Source of the DNA: Doris montereyensis
Taxonomy: Eukaryota > Mollusca > Gastropoda > Nudibranchia > Dorididae
Length of the DNA: 64,000 nucleotides
Reading direction: 5' to 3'
NCBI GenBank assembly: GCA_037039925.1
Contig: JAXRKP010001155.1
Coordinates: forward strand, 47,501 to 111,500
Made by a program: the position numbers and the translations under genes
Shown here: positions 12,010 to 26,200 of the stretch, piece after piece
Layout of the letters: each line of letters starts with the position of its first letter
Position numbering within the stretch: position 1 is the first letter of the stretch
The notes under the pieces: generated by a model
Databases searched by the model: none
What the model was told of the DNA's origin: nothing
Seen by the model: the letters and a program-made list of their open reading frames with translations, nothing else

Positions 12010-12109
12010 GTAGAAATTTTTCGGGCTTGACTTGAACTAATGAAGTGAAGCTACTTTGATTTGAGCTTTTCTTTTAATATCTGAGACTCGCTCAATTCCA
12101 ATGTGGGTG

Positions 12110-12250
12110 GATAGTGGGGTTACTGGTCGGTTCTTCTTTCCTTTTCCTCTTTTATTTGATCCTTAATCTTGCTGTTTTTCTCTCACCTGGGATTAACGCA
12201 TATATGTGTAAGAGGGGGTGTAAATTCAATAAAACAAACAAACAAATCCA
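12110..12250 (+). repeat. Dispersed repeat, copy with GTGTAAATTCAATAAAACAAAC tail
   Basis: Has a pyrimidine-rich body (ATCTTGCTGTTT...CACCTGGGAT) and a tail like those at 14577, 49765 and 55733. The tail closely matches the unit of the minisatellite at 25250-26985. Confidence 0.6.
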
Positions 12251-13379
12251 ACTGACATACACGCCCTTAAAGGGCGTTGACATTATTTAAAAATTACTAC
12301 TTTTAAGCTTGGACTAGGATTTGTCATTCCAAGAGTGGCAGGTCTGCAAGACTAAATACTGGTTTGAAATACTTTTGAAAAATAAACCCATAGATATTAT
12401 ACGTAGTTACCATACAGGACTCGAACTCAAAAACCTTGCCTTGCCAGTCCAGTAATATACTACTACAAGATTACGATAATACAGATCTCTCTTGAATTTT
12501 GATATTAAAAGTTGGGTGTGATTATATTTGGGGTTTTTTATATTGGGGCCCTTTTCTATATATTTCTTGTACAGTATTTAAATGATTTTTTTTGTTGACA
12601 TTTTAAAAGAGGACGATAAAGTTGGGTTTTTTTAGCTTGACCGCATCCCTGTATTATACTTTCTTAGGAGTTTACCCTGGGGGGGTGACATACCGTGAAA
12701 AGAGTATTTCCGTATATATATAATTCTTTTCGATTTCAAACTGAGAAAAAAAAACGTATTTTATTTTCATGTTTTGAATTTTAAATTTCAACCCTAGGTT
12801 AAAGGTTTTCATATAAATTAAAAGAGATAAATTTTTATTAATGATTCATTTGGATCTATGGCAATAAGATCCTGATTGTAGAATAAAAGTCAGGTGATAT
12901 TTCCTTTACAGCTCGGTCAAAATTGCTTTCTTTTGCTAAATTCTGTTCTTTTATATATATTGCATTTCTTATCCTACAGTTCATTTTTACTGAGAGAAGG
13001 TTCTGTGCTCTAATGCCACTTTGAATGTTATAAATGTGCTCTTTTAAAAGTTATATATTTGTTCACAACCTCTCTTTAAAAGTCAAAACATATTCTATAG
13101 AGTGCAATATAATGTATGTGGTGACAAATCTTGTTTTAAATAGCGATGTGTGTATCATATCAATGCCCAGCTTCCCTAAGCCTATTGTATCCGTCACCCG
13201 CTGTGGTGTGAAAGGTGTATAGTGTTTAGTCTGAACAGTTGGTACAAATTACTTTTGCTTGGGGGGGAAATGAAGGCCTTCTCGCTTGCCAAGGAATAAT
13301 CCAATATCCAGTTCAGAAATAGATCTAAACACCACTATATTAAATTTTCCGTAGAATTTCACCCCCTCTGTGTTTATCT
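12251..13379. other. Intergenic, AT-rich
   Basis: No gene or recognised repeat. Possible upstream flank of the SMARCE1 gene. Confidence 0.5.
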
Positions 13380-13480
13380 GAATTTGAATGATGGCGCTCC
13401 GCTCACTTGCAAAATATAGCGACACTACGACCGGAAACGAGTAGTTTATAATCGCTGATTGCGCGATATCGTGAGAGCCT
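13380..13480 (+). promoter_or_regulatory. Possible SMARCE1 promoter
   Basis: A local rise in CpG within AT-rich DNA, about 750 bp upstream of the first coding exon. It includes GATGGCGCTCC, similar to YY1 sites, at about 13390, and ACCGGAAAC, similar to ETS sites, at about 13431. Such motifs are common in TATA-less housekeeping promoters. The assignment is by position and motif only. A 5' untranslated exon with a donor was not identified. Confidence 0.3.
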
Positions 13481-14149
13481 GGATAACACTAGAATTATCT
13501 TAGCAAATGGTGTTAAAATCGAAAATCAAACCTAACAAAATGTGTTTTTGTAACATTTAGTATCTTCTCTCACAGAGCCAACTGGCTGCTGCTTTGAAAT
13601 AGGCCTGGCACATTTATTTTAGACCCACTCTTTGAAAGCCCCTTGAAAAGGAAATCTGCAATGTCGTGATTTCGGCGATTGAGACACTTTATAAAATACA
13701 CTAGGGGGAATAAATCATCTCAGCACTGCTTGTGCAGCTAGGATAAAAGTTCATAAACTTTACCTTCTCACAATTTATTACAATCACAGTGAGAAGGCAA
13801 AAAAATGCATTTTCCTAGTTCTGAGTGTTTTCCACCTTTAAAAAAAGATGTTAGCGAGTGTGTCATAATTGCATGGAAGAAAGATTGTTTGCTAGATATA
13901 GGAAAAAACATTTTGCTCCTCAGCATCTTCCTGTTTAAAACCAACTGTACACTAAGAAATAGTTTATTAACGTAATGTTTAACAATTAATTTGGTCAAAT
14001 AAGTCTTTAAGTATGATATAATTCTTCTTTTTTTTTTTTTGTCTCCTCTGAAGTAAACTAATTTATTGGTAGGAAAAGAAAGTCAAGGGCCATTGGAATT
14101 TTGTTGTTTATTACTTCCAAATGTTTACACATTCAATTTCTTATTTCAG

Positions 14150-14266
14150 GTTTTCCATTTTTTTCAAAGTCCCTGTCCCCATCCCCCATTCTTAAAGTTT
14201 ACACCAAACTGGTGAACCATGGCATTGCCATTCAGAGAAGGAGCAGTTGTACCCTCACCTGTTCCC
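14150..14266 (+). CDS. SMARCE1: SMARCE1 first coding exon (5' UTR plus codons 1-16)
   Basis: An acceptor TTATTTCAG precedes 14150, and a donor GTAAGT follows 14266. Coding starts at ATG 14219 and gives [16 protein letters not shown], ending in phase 0. The bases before the ATG would be 5' UTR. N-termini are poorly conserved in this family, so support comes from the start context, the donor and in-frame joining to 17601. Confidence 0.7.
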
Positions 14267-17200
14267 GTAAGTATTCAACAATCTAGTAATTTTAGTTAAG
14301 AAAAAATATTTCTTAAAGAATAGAATAGAATGTGATGTTGTTAGAATTAGTTTGTAATCATCAAGTCTTTTGCTGTTCACTGTCCTCACTGTGTTATGGG
14401 AATGGAGTCAACTTGCTAGCGTGAATTCCTTTAGTGATAATACAGCTCTCTCTCTCCTTCTCTGTGTTCTCTTTCTTCCTTGGTTTCATATCCCCCTTTT
14501 ATCTTTTTTCTTTTCTCTTTTTTACCATCACTGTCTTCCTTTCCTTGTTTTTCTCCTTTTTCTGTTTGTCCTCCTTGTACAAGTGATGGGAGGTCGTCAG
14601 GCACTTCTGGTAGGTCCTACTTCTTTCTTCTCATTCTTTCACTTATTAGATCTTTCATTTTGTTGTTTCCTCTAAATTCATACTGAGATCACCACATATG
14701 GCGGACAAGTCAAATTTCAATGAAACAAATAAAGCAGTCTTCTTATGTGTACTTACTTCTTGTTTGTTGTCCTGTTAAGTGTGTGGTTTGGCAGGGGCTA
14801 CTGAGCCCTACTTCCTTTTTTTTTTCCCACTCTGTACAGATCGTTGGTGAAACTGTCTAAACACAGTTGTAAGTCCTTGCGGCGTAATATTTCAGGAACT
14901 GCAAAAAGCATAATAGATCATGGAATAGGGATGCAAACACTATGTTGTAATAACTATTTCAGTCTTTAAAATGTAGTAATGGAAGGAAAGAAATAATCAG
15001 TTGTGCACAGAGACTTACACACATTTAGAGTTGAGTTTTTTTTAAAGATCTTAACAATCAAGTCCTCCAATATTTATAAAAGCTGGAAAGAAGCGTTTAT
15101 TTGATCACTTGAAGGACAAAACTTATATCATGGACTTTCACCACCGATATATACTTTTCTTCTTTCATCTTACCGGTTCCTATAAATTCACCCCTGTTTT
15201 TGTGTGAGTCGTCACCTTTTGTCATTATTCACATCTATTTGAATCATGAGTAATTCAATTACATAAAGTAGGAAACTCCGTTCTCTGAGCGGGTGAGTTG
15301 TATGGAAAATTTGCAACAGCATTGCATTGTTATAAATGTACGAAGGCAATGTGTGTGCTCTGTTGATATATAATAGATGATAAATAGCCGTAACCTGGAT
15401 GTTTTAACAATCCAGAAAAATTGCTCGGAGCTCATCGAGAAGTGACTTTAGATTAGCTGTAGGGGAACACTATGATTTTTAAGTTATGTTTTGTTTCCTT
15501 CTTTTTCAGAAAAATCAAAAGGGACATCCGGAACTCAAGCAGTGAAAGAGTATGTTTTAAAATATTTTTTGAGTACTTTTTGTTTTAAAAGATTTTGATC
15601 ATCTTTTTGAATATTTATCACTTTAAGTCTTACAGGAAATGCAAAGTATTAAAAGTAACATCAAGTGTTAAATTTGTTTTTTGTTGTTTTGGGCATGACC
15701 TGTCAACAGTTAAGCTTTAATGATCGGGGTTCAACAGTAGATGTGATTAATCTAGATTTTTAATTTCTATGTCTAAGAACGGATTCTGGCTTGATAGTTT
15801 TAATGGTAATGGATCCATCCACCGTACTTGATAGTTTTAATGGTAATGGATCCATCCACCGTACTTGATAGTTTTAATGGTAATGGATCCATCCACCATA
15901 CTTGATAGTTTTAATGGTAATGGATCCATCCACCGTACTTGATAGTTTTAATGGTAATGGATCCATCCACGAATGGTTGATAGTTATAGTTTTATGGTAA
16001 TGGATCCATCCGAAGTTGATAGTTATAGTATTTGGCAGTTTTAGTGTTTTAATGGATCCACCAAAGTTGATAGTTTTAATGGTAATGGATCCATTCACCA
16101 AAGTTTATAGTTTTAATGGTAGTGGATCCATCCACCAAAGTTGATAGTTTTAATGGTAATGGATCCATCCACCATACTTGATATTTTAGTGTTTAATGGA
16201 TCCATCCACCATACTTGATAGTTTAGTGGTAATGGATCCATCTACCATACTTGATAGTTTTAGTGGTAATGGATCCGTCCATCATACTTGATAGTTTTAC
16301 TGTTTAATGGATCCATCCACCGTATTTGATAGTTTAGTGTTTAATGGATCCATCCGTACTTGATAGTTTTAGTGTTTAATGGATCCATCCACATACTTGA
16401 TAGTTTTAGTGGTAATGGATCCATCTACCATACTTGATAGTTTTAGTGTTTAATGGATCCATCCGCCGTATTTGATAGTTTTAGTGTTTAATGGATCCAT
16501 CCACCATACTTGATAGTTTTAGTGTTTAATGGATCCATCCACCATACTTGATAGTTTTAGTGTTTAATGGATCCATCCACCATGCTTGATAGTTTTAGTG
16601 TTTAATGGATCCATCCACATACTTGATAGTTTTAGTGGTAATGGATCCATCTACCATACTTGATAGTTTTAGTGTTTAATGGATCCATCCACCGTATTTG
16701 ATAGTTTTAGTGTTTAATGGATCCATCCACCATACTTGATAGTTTTAGTGTTTAATGGATCCATTCACCATACTTGATAGTTTTAGTGTTTAATGGATCC
16801 ATCCACCGTACTTGATAGTTTTAGTGTTTAATGGATCCATCCACCATACTTGATAGTTTTTAGTGGTAATGGGTCCATCTACCGTACTTGATAGTTTTAG
16901 TGTTTAATGGATCCATCCACCATACTTGATAGTTTTACTGTTTAATGGATCCATCCACCATACTTGATTTAATTATCCTTAGTTTTTTTTTAGAGGTATC
17001 AGTACATGATTGCCGTTACATTTAAATGAAACAAATGAGCAAATGTTAGAAAAGAAATGTTTGAAAGGGCTTCAGATTAAGAAGAATGTCCGTTAATGAA
17101 CATGATAAGGAATAGGTGAAGAATGGAAATTTAATCAGAATTGAAATTATAGGACTTGCTCATTAATTTTCATGAAGTGTGTTTTAGGAAACAAGGAAAT

Positions 17201-20200
17201 AGAAAATGTAATACTGCCAACACGGGAGGTAGGCACGAAGGAAAAAAAATGAGCTATGGATCACCAAAACGTAGGCAATATAACACAAATTGAATAGCAA
17301 ATGTGGAACTGACATCTGTAAGACAGTCAATTTTCAATTATTATGTTTTCAGTTTTAATCTGAAGACAAACATATTCATATGCATAAAGCTTCAAGGATA
17401 TGTCAAGTATTTTGTTAATACATACATTGGACAAGGAGTGTAAATGATCCTGAAGACAGTCATTTAGTTTCAATGAAAGTTTGTAATTGAATTTCAAAAT
17501 GAAAACCGTATAAATTGATGCATTTTCGCTGACTTTGTAAAATGGTCCTGTTCAAATTTTGATGAGGATGTCATTTGTTTTGTCTTATTATTTTTTTCAG
17601 GAAAAAGGTGGGAGTGGTCCTTTCTTGCCTTCATCCCATGGCCATCCTAGCTTTAACCCAACCAAGTCAAGATCTGTCGCAGCTGTAAGTGTTCTGTACA
17701 ATGCTTGTAGTAGATAGAAGAAAGGATTAATTTCCTTTTACTTACATGAACATAGATATATATTTTCCCCCCCCTTTAAACATTTGAGTGTGGAAAGAAT
17801 ATTGCCCACTTTCAATAGTAAAAATACAGATCCTTCAAGACTGGTATGGCCCCTGCATAGAGCCGGAGCCTATCTCAGTTTCTATTTATAGTGTGAAACA
17901 GAACGGGATAGTCGTCACCTCCCAGGTGGGAGGGGGGGGGGGGGGGGGGTGCCATCAAGTTCTAATAAAAACGGTAGAAATGTTATTTTATTTGTATTCA
18001 TCATGGTCTTTTCAAATCATACACATGAGATTTATGGTTAGATGGGTTGAAAGGACGGAACTCAAAAATTAACATACATGTTATGTCGGTATGAAATGTT
18101 AATGGGAACATTGTTTTTTGGGTTTTTTAAAAAGTTTTTATTGAATTTTCCAGAACTTTGCAATGTCAAGGATAGAAAATATAGTAATAATAATTAACGT
18201 CATGGTGAGAACATTGTAAAGTTCTGGAAAATTCAATAATAACTTTTTTTACTTTATTCACCTTGTTATTTGGGTTTAAATATTGAGAGAATAAATGGAT
18301 TTGAGATAGATTTGCTTGATATCATTCCCTGATTCTGTGTACACTTCGTGATTGTGCTTCAAGGATGTAAGAACCCTTCCCAAAAACTGAGTTCAGTTTA
18401 GATCACTCTTTACAGTGGATTTGGATGAACAACAAAACAAAGTAAACAGCCTGCATGAATGATCTATAAATTATTGGAATTGCTTTAATTTTAGAAAAAA
18501 AAATGGGGAAAAAAAACCCCACAAAAAAAAAAGAAAGGGGGAAGTCATGAGGAAATTATCCCCCCCCCCCCCCTTCAAATTAAAAATAAAACCCAACCTC
18601 AAAACAACCCAAGCCCACCTAACAACTTTATATTAACAAGTAACGCTTTCCAAAACAAAAAATCCCACCCTAACAACAACAAAATCCAGAGCAACAGCAT
18701 ACAACCTCACCAAAAGCGTTTTTAGAACTGTGTGATTCAATTATATATTTCTATTTCTTTCACAGGTAAGCAAGGGGTCAGGGCAGGTAGGAATTCAATA
18801 TTTGTATGGCATTTGCATTTATCTCTTGAAGGCAATTTTTGGTTGTTATTTCCTGTTATATAAGTTCACATATGTTTTGTATACAGATTTGATGGGTGAT
18901 GAAAATTAATTGTACACATACATAAGTACATACATACTAGGCATGTTCCAAGACTGATTTCACAAAATATCTATTTCAAACCCAAACTATACGTTTTTCC
19001 CCTTTGAAGTAGTACCTCCTAGAGTTTTAAGGCACTTTCCCAGCCTTCTCTGCCACACCTCCGTATACTCCTGGAAGGAGTCCTTCAGCTCCGTTGTCAT
19101 AGTCATCTTGATGTTGTCCACGTGTTCAAAATTTGATGACCTTCTTGGGCTTGGGGAAGAGGGAAAAAATCACACCGTCCACTGCAAGCTCTTGCCACGG
19201 GGCCAAGTGATCAACCAGCATGTCTACAAAAAGAGTCTGCTGTGTTTGATTTGCTCAATGCGCAACAAATGGCAAGTTTTTGTGGCTGGTGGCTGCATCA
19301 CCATGACAACGCACCTGCTCACAATGTCCTGGGCATCCGTCAATTTCTGGCTGAGAACATCGCCGTGCTGGAGCAACCTCTCTACTCATCCATCTTGACT
19401 CCAGAGTGTTTTTTTCCTTTTTTCCCAAACTCAAGGGGACTCATTTTGAAAAAGTTGGTAGTTTGAATTGCCCCGGCTATAGACTAATTGGTGCTGTATT
19501 CTTGCACCTGATTTCTGTGCTAATAGGCCAGCAATGCTGTCAACCAGTATGTAAAAGCACGTGTTCGTATGTGTTTTGAGCCTTGAGTCCATAAGTCTGC
19601 ATTTCCCTTGAAAAATGCGTATATGAGGGTTAATTGTAATTTTTGTTTAAAGAAACCCTAAGTCAACGGCAGAGACTTAGAGAAATTGGGATGCTAGTCA
19701 GTTTGTAAGTCTAGACATCCTTCAGAGTTTGCAAAACTTTCTTCGCACAGCGCAAGAAAGGCCAGCGATCAGCCAGTTTTTCGTCTTTTTTACCGTAAAG
19801 GAGTTAACGTTAGATTATCAATGTTTTCTGGAGAAAGAACTAGTTTCATGGTCAGAGTCTATTTTCAAATTTGAAAAGGTTGGCACATATGGGCCAGAGA
19901 TTAACCTACAGAGTTCAATTTTATTTTATTTTGTCCTTAGTCATACTGATAGAAAATGCAGTCTCAAGTTTTTTCTCTATTGTTTTCATTTCTGAAAGCC
20001 ATGGCACATTGTAATTTTGGATGTAGTTCATCAGTACAGTTTTGATTTTTCTGCATTAATTCCTAATTATGAACCTGGTTTTATGGAGTTGTTTGAATCA
20101 AACAGTGAGAAATTAACAAGTTTCTTTACGTTTATGATCTAAATCTAGATTGCTTTGTTTTTTTACACCTTACTAAGGAATTGATTCTTCTTATTCTAAA

Positions 20201-23200
20201 TTTTTGTCCAATTTGATCTTAGAGAACCCAATGAGTTGCTATAAACATTCTCTTTGTTTTGTAAAAATTCAAAAACATGTTTGACTGAATCACTGCGTTT
20301 TATTTGTTTTTGTTTTTATTTAATACATGATCAACTTTTTCTCTTCTCTTTTTGATGTTATTGCAGTCTGAGGGTAGGGTGCCTAAACCACCAAAGCCCC
20401 CAGACAAGCCCTTGATGCCCTACATGCGTTACAGCCGAAAGGTAATAGGAAAGGTTTGTCCACTACATTTTCTACCATCACCTCATCATCGCCATGTTGT
20501 GTGCTTCTTTTTGTTTTAGCATAACTAGTTGGTCAATGGAAATGGAACTGTCTCTTCTTATTGATGATCAAAATCAGTTTCTTACAGAGTTTAAGTAGTC
20601 GAAAAAATAGCTTAATTTTTATAGTCCATCCCCCGCATTTTCCAGATATAAGCTTTTTGTGCATTTTTTATAGTCCTTAGTTTTCAGTCGAATGGTTTCT
20701 TGGCACCGCCAGCCTTGCGGGTTAATTAACCCGTGATCATAAGACGGACAACTTTTTTTTGTTTCACCAGTTGCTCCAGTAACCAATTTAGTCACTCAAA
20801 CTGCGATGTTACAAAACGTGCTCATGTTGCCCAAGTAAATGTGCTATGGGTGTTGCCATGTGTTTTGTCAACAGACTTAACATTTGATGGCCGCGGATAA
20901 AGACTTATGTAATGCTTTGCTATGATGGCAAGGCACAAAATGAGTACCTGGCTCGCAGTCATTTGAATTTGCATGATTCTGGAAGTGGGTTCATGCTATG
21001 ACTCTATTCTTTTTCTTCATTGTAATGGGAAATGGGTCGATTGAGCTCCCGAGAGAACCCTTGAAATGATGCCGATGTTGCTTGGTGCCTCAAGCTGACC
21101 CTATTCAACAATGCAAAGATTTTATTGCTTTGCTCACTTCCACAGAGGTTTGATGGATCGATGAGAATATAAAAGGGATTTGTCATTTGTAATTCCTTTC
21201 ATCGGCTTGGTTATTCATTGCCTATTACCAAACTCTCACTGTATTATTGCAAGAGACATTAAAAAGGCAACAGTCGAGCAATCCTTGACCCGTAATGGTT
21301 CGATGAGCACTAGACTGATGGGTGTACATGAAGCCACATTCATCGTTCATCTTTAGACTACCAGTTGAGGCCATTGGAATCCATGTAGCACAAAGATTTT
21401 CTAAGCTTCAAACTCCATTGCCATTGAGAGATGGAGATAAAAATGTACCCTTTGTCAAGAAAAGGTGTCTCGAAAGGATAAAACGTTCAGTTTTCCTGAA
21501 ATTACAACTAGATTCATGGCTTTTCATTGCACGGTCTACTTTTACACTCATAACGCGAAATATTTGTTGATCGTTAGTGTACAAACTCAATTGATCGGGA
21601 AAATTAGGTAATTCTGAATTTCTTGTGTAATAAGAATTATTATTTATTGGTTTCACCAGATCAAATATATCATATGATTATGCTAATGCTGACTCAAGGA
21701 AATATTGAGAAGGAAGAAATTAAAAGAAACAGTTTTATAGTTGCCTGCACATACTTTTTTCTTGACTGTTTAGAGATGACACCCAGACTTTGGAACCAAA
21801 TTCCATTATGTGTACTTTATTTCCTGCTTTTTGGGGGTTTTTTTAAAGTAAAGGTGGAATGGTTGTTTTTATTGTTTTATAATGGTTAATTTTGTAAAGG
21901 CGTTACATAGTTGCGACATTTTATTTTCTTGGCTGTTTTAAGAATATAAAAAAGTAAATGTTTGGTTTAACTATCTGAAGAAGTTGCTTTAGATCATCAA
22001 TATGAGACTCTGTTTCCTTCCTCAATCTGTCAAGCAGGAGAAAAACTGATCCAGTGTGGAATACAAAATCTCCCCTCATATGAAATCTTCCTTTTTATCA
22101 TAAAATGCCTTTCTTAGACGAGTTTTTTTCGCTGTTCTCACAATTTTGTTGAAATGGGGAGTAAAGTATTTATAAGAGGCTTTTTACAATGCCGCTTTAT
22201 GTTTTGTTTTGTCTTTAAATTTGGGGTTCTCCAAAGCATTTTATTTCCTTTTCAGTTTCCTTTTAAATTTCTTACGTACAATTTTATAAGAAACATTTGG
22301 GGGGGGAAAGTATGAGTGTTCAGACATTTAAAAATATGTCAAGTAATTCAAAATTCTTTGTAGATACAAAAAACTTGTCTTACTGCCTATGGCGTCTTTA
22401 TGTTCGTTTTGACCTACATATCGTATACTGGGAAAAGTGCAGTATTCCATTTGTGATCTGTTTTCCTCCTCATACTTGACAGATTTCTAATCTTAACTCT
22501 ATATAATGCATCTGACCACTAAAACCTTGTCATAAAACCATTCCTCTCCGTGAGGAAGCTGTACACCATTAAGGACCCGATTGATTAGATGAATATTGTG
22601 GCTTCATGGTGCATGATCTGTAGTTTATCCAAAATGACAGAAAAATAACCTCTGCATTGAAGAGATTGTTGTTATTAAAAAAAAAGTAATGTGGTTTTTG
22701 GAGAGTTGGATATAATCAACTCTATTAACCACATGAAAATATGTGTTATCCTCGATGTCGTTTACTGATTTTTGTTGTTTATATGCATAGGCACCATTTG
22801 TCGCCTTTAAGTACCGGGTGTCGTTCAATCTCTCTTTTTGTCGTGCCCATATTTCCACAACTTGAATTTACATATTCTCTTTGCCTCTTAGCGAGTTTCT
22901 TGCACATTGCGAAGCAATTCTTTTAGATTGTTCCTTTTCTTAATATTTCTTTGTCTTCAACAGTGATTATTATTTTTTTAGACATGTGTTGCTTCTAAAT
23001 TCTCTTGTCAATATATGGAGTGCTTTTGAAAGAAAGAAATGTATAACTGACGTAATGTGGTCTTGGGCTTTGATTGCGAACCTGCCAGATTGTTGGACCC
23101 CCGTACATTTTATTTGGTTCAGCAGGTCTATGTACTTAACAACATTCCTTTCTGTCATTTTAAAAAAAACGGTCAATGTTGAGTTTGTCTCTAATCCTTT

Positions 23201-26200
23201 ATATTTTCGTATGTAGTTAGTTGAAATCACATACTAATTTGAGTGAGATTATATGTAGAACAGAGAAATCCTTTTCCTTTATTTTCTGAAGTATGTCCTG
23301 TTTTTGCATGTATCTAACATATAATAGCTTACATGCAGTTTCTTCTGGCCTGCTTAAGTATAACACTTACAAATTTGTTGTCTGTAAATGATTTCTAATG
23401 ACCAGCATGCCTTTTACTAAACACTCAATTTTCCATAACTCATGTACTTATGTACTGTAAATTGGATTACAAATTCCATTTAATTATCTTGTCAGCGGGG
23501 CAGTCAGCTTAAAGCTCAGACCCAATTGTTACCACTTTTGTCACTAAAGTATTGTTAAACCAGTAGTTTGGTGACAGATGGCTGCTATACTGTCAGGTCT
23601 AAAATAGCTTTTGTTTTCAAGCAAATGCTTTGAAAACTATTTTGAGTCATTGAATGTTTGTGTCTGACAGACAGACAAGCCTGTAAAGCAAAAAAAAAAA
23701 AATGGTTTCACAAGTCAAACAGTCTCATGTTTACATGGATATTCTGACATAGAAATAAGTCAAGACCCACATGATCTCCTCCAAACAATACTTTTATGAA
23801 ATATGGCATGCCACCTTTCATATGTGGACCCAAATCCCTCAAACACTCTTCGAGTTGTATGCATTGTTGTATGTATTTTAAGATGATAGGGTAGAGGGGG
23901 TGGCATGGACTAGCCACACTCATCGCATCTGAATGAATAGGATAGATTTCCGCACCCAAGATGATATGACGTTCAAAGTCAAATCTTATATTTATATATA
24001 AGATCAGACATTTTGAAATGAAAAGTCATGTCAAATTTGTATTAACTTAGTTTATATTCTGTGAACAATATATCCGGCTGTCAAGCAAAGTAACTGTTAG
24101 TTATCAATGACAATAGTATGATTTTCTTATCTCATAAAGTATTGTTCTCTTTCAAACATGACCCTTTTTTTCTTTCCACATCAATATATGGTGTATAGAC
24201 TTCATACCTCCTTTTGTATTTCCTCCGTGTTCTGATAGTATCCATGGAATTTTGCTATCATATTTTCAATCCTTCAAATTTTTGTGGGCATTCACGGTTG
24301 TCTATATCGCTATTTGTTTTTCGCTAGTTCATTACACGTGTAATTCTGTTGCCTTTGATATGTCTGTTTGTCCATTGATCATGCTTTGTATGACCTATTC
24401 TCAAAAGCTTTAAGAAGTTATGAAATCTTGTTTTGCCTTTCATTTCTCGTTGTTGTAATGAAGGGCGACTTCGTTTAAATGTGGATAGTTACATACTTCA
24501 CTTTTCAAGTTTCAATCCTGTCATTATCATGTTTACAATTGAAAGGAAAGTTATTTTATCAACTAATCTTTTAAAATGTGCATTCGGTGACTCATTGATC
24601 CGTGATAAATAAAAACAAGAACCAGGTGAACATCTGAAGAAAAGAAAAAAGGTTTGATGTCGTTGATTCAAGCCAAGTGCTTTGAGAATGGGTTGTATAA
24701 TATTCAATGTATTTCTCTCCGTGTTTGTTGTCATAAGTGTACATGTGTAACTATTATAGTTTTTGTATATATATATATGAGGTTTTTTTTAAAGATATTT
24801 TTTATGCAACAATAATTGTTTGCATCATGAAGTTGTACCTGAAATCTTTCTCACCGCTTTCAAAGTGTATGTGTCTGTGTGAGAAGTGTATGCGTTTGTG
24901 TGGTAAGTGTGTGTGTGTGTGTGTGCGGGCATGAGTCAGCATGGTATATCATTCTTTAGTTGCTTTATAAAACATCTTTGATGAATGACGTCCTTTCTTG
25001 CTTTGGTTTTTCATATTTCTGTCCTAATGTCTTACGAAAAGCAACACGTAGATGTTTGAAGGAGGGTTTGTCAACAAGAAATAAAAGCATTTCAATAACA
25101 GGACAAAATCACCCGTTTTTCATATTGATTGACACAAGCGGTTGGTTGGTAGGGTCAACTGGTAGGTCCTACTTATCGCCATTCCCTCTTTCACTTATAT
25201 TTAAGTCTTTCTGTTTCCTCTTTACTCATCCTGGGATATAGTTTGGGGGGGTAATTTTCAATGAAACAAACAAATAGACAGTGTATATTTCAATGAAACA
25301 AATATATGGTGTAAATTTGAATGAAACAAACAAATAGATGGTGTAAATTTCAATGAAACAAACAAATAGACAGTATAAATTTGAATGAAACAAACAAATA
25401 GATGGTGTAAATTTCAATGAAACAAATAGATGGTGTAAATTTCAATGAAACAAACAAATAGATGGTGTAAATTTCAATGAAACAAACAAATAGACAGTGT
25501 AAATTTGAATGAAACAAACAAATAGATGCTGTAAATTTGAATGAAACAAACAAATAGACGGTGAAAATTTGAATGAAACAAACAAATAGACAGTGTAAAT
25601 TTGAATGAAACAAACAAATAGATGGTGTAAATTTCAATGAAACAAACAAATAGGCGGTGTAAATTTGAATGAAACAAACAAATAAATTTCAAATGAAACA
25701 AACAAATAGATGGTGTAAATTTCAATGAAACAAACAAATAGACAGTGTAAATTTCAATGAAACAAGCAAATGGATGGTGTAAATTTCAATGAAACAAACA
25801 AATAGACAGTGTAAATTTCAATGAAACAAACAAATAGACAGTTAAATTTCAATGATACAACTAAGTGGGCGGGGTAAATTTCAATGAAACGAACAAATAG
25901 GGTAAGTTGCATGAAACAATCAAATAGGCGATGTAAATTTCAATGAAACAAACGAATGGACGGTGTAAATTTCAATGAAACAAACAAATAGACGGTAAAT
26001 TTCAATGAAACAAATAAACAGGATAAATTTCAATGAAACAAACCAATAGACAGTCTAAATTTCAATGAAATAAACCAATAGACAGTCTAAATTTCAATGA
26101 AACAAACCAATAGACAGTCTAAATTTCAATGAAACAAACCAATACACAGTCTAAATTTCAATGAAACAAACCAATAGACAGTCTAAATTTCAATGAAACA

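Noticed and set aside
14370..14686. Hydrophobic frames after SMARCE1 exon 1
   Set aside because: Pyrimidine-rich body of dispersed repeat family B.
25226..25737. Repeat proteins rich in YLFVSF
   Set aside because: Antisense translation of the 31-bp minisatellite, with no start context or splice signals.
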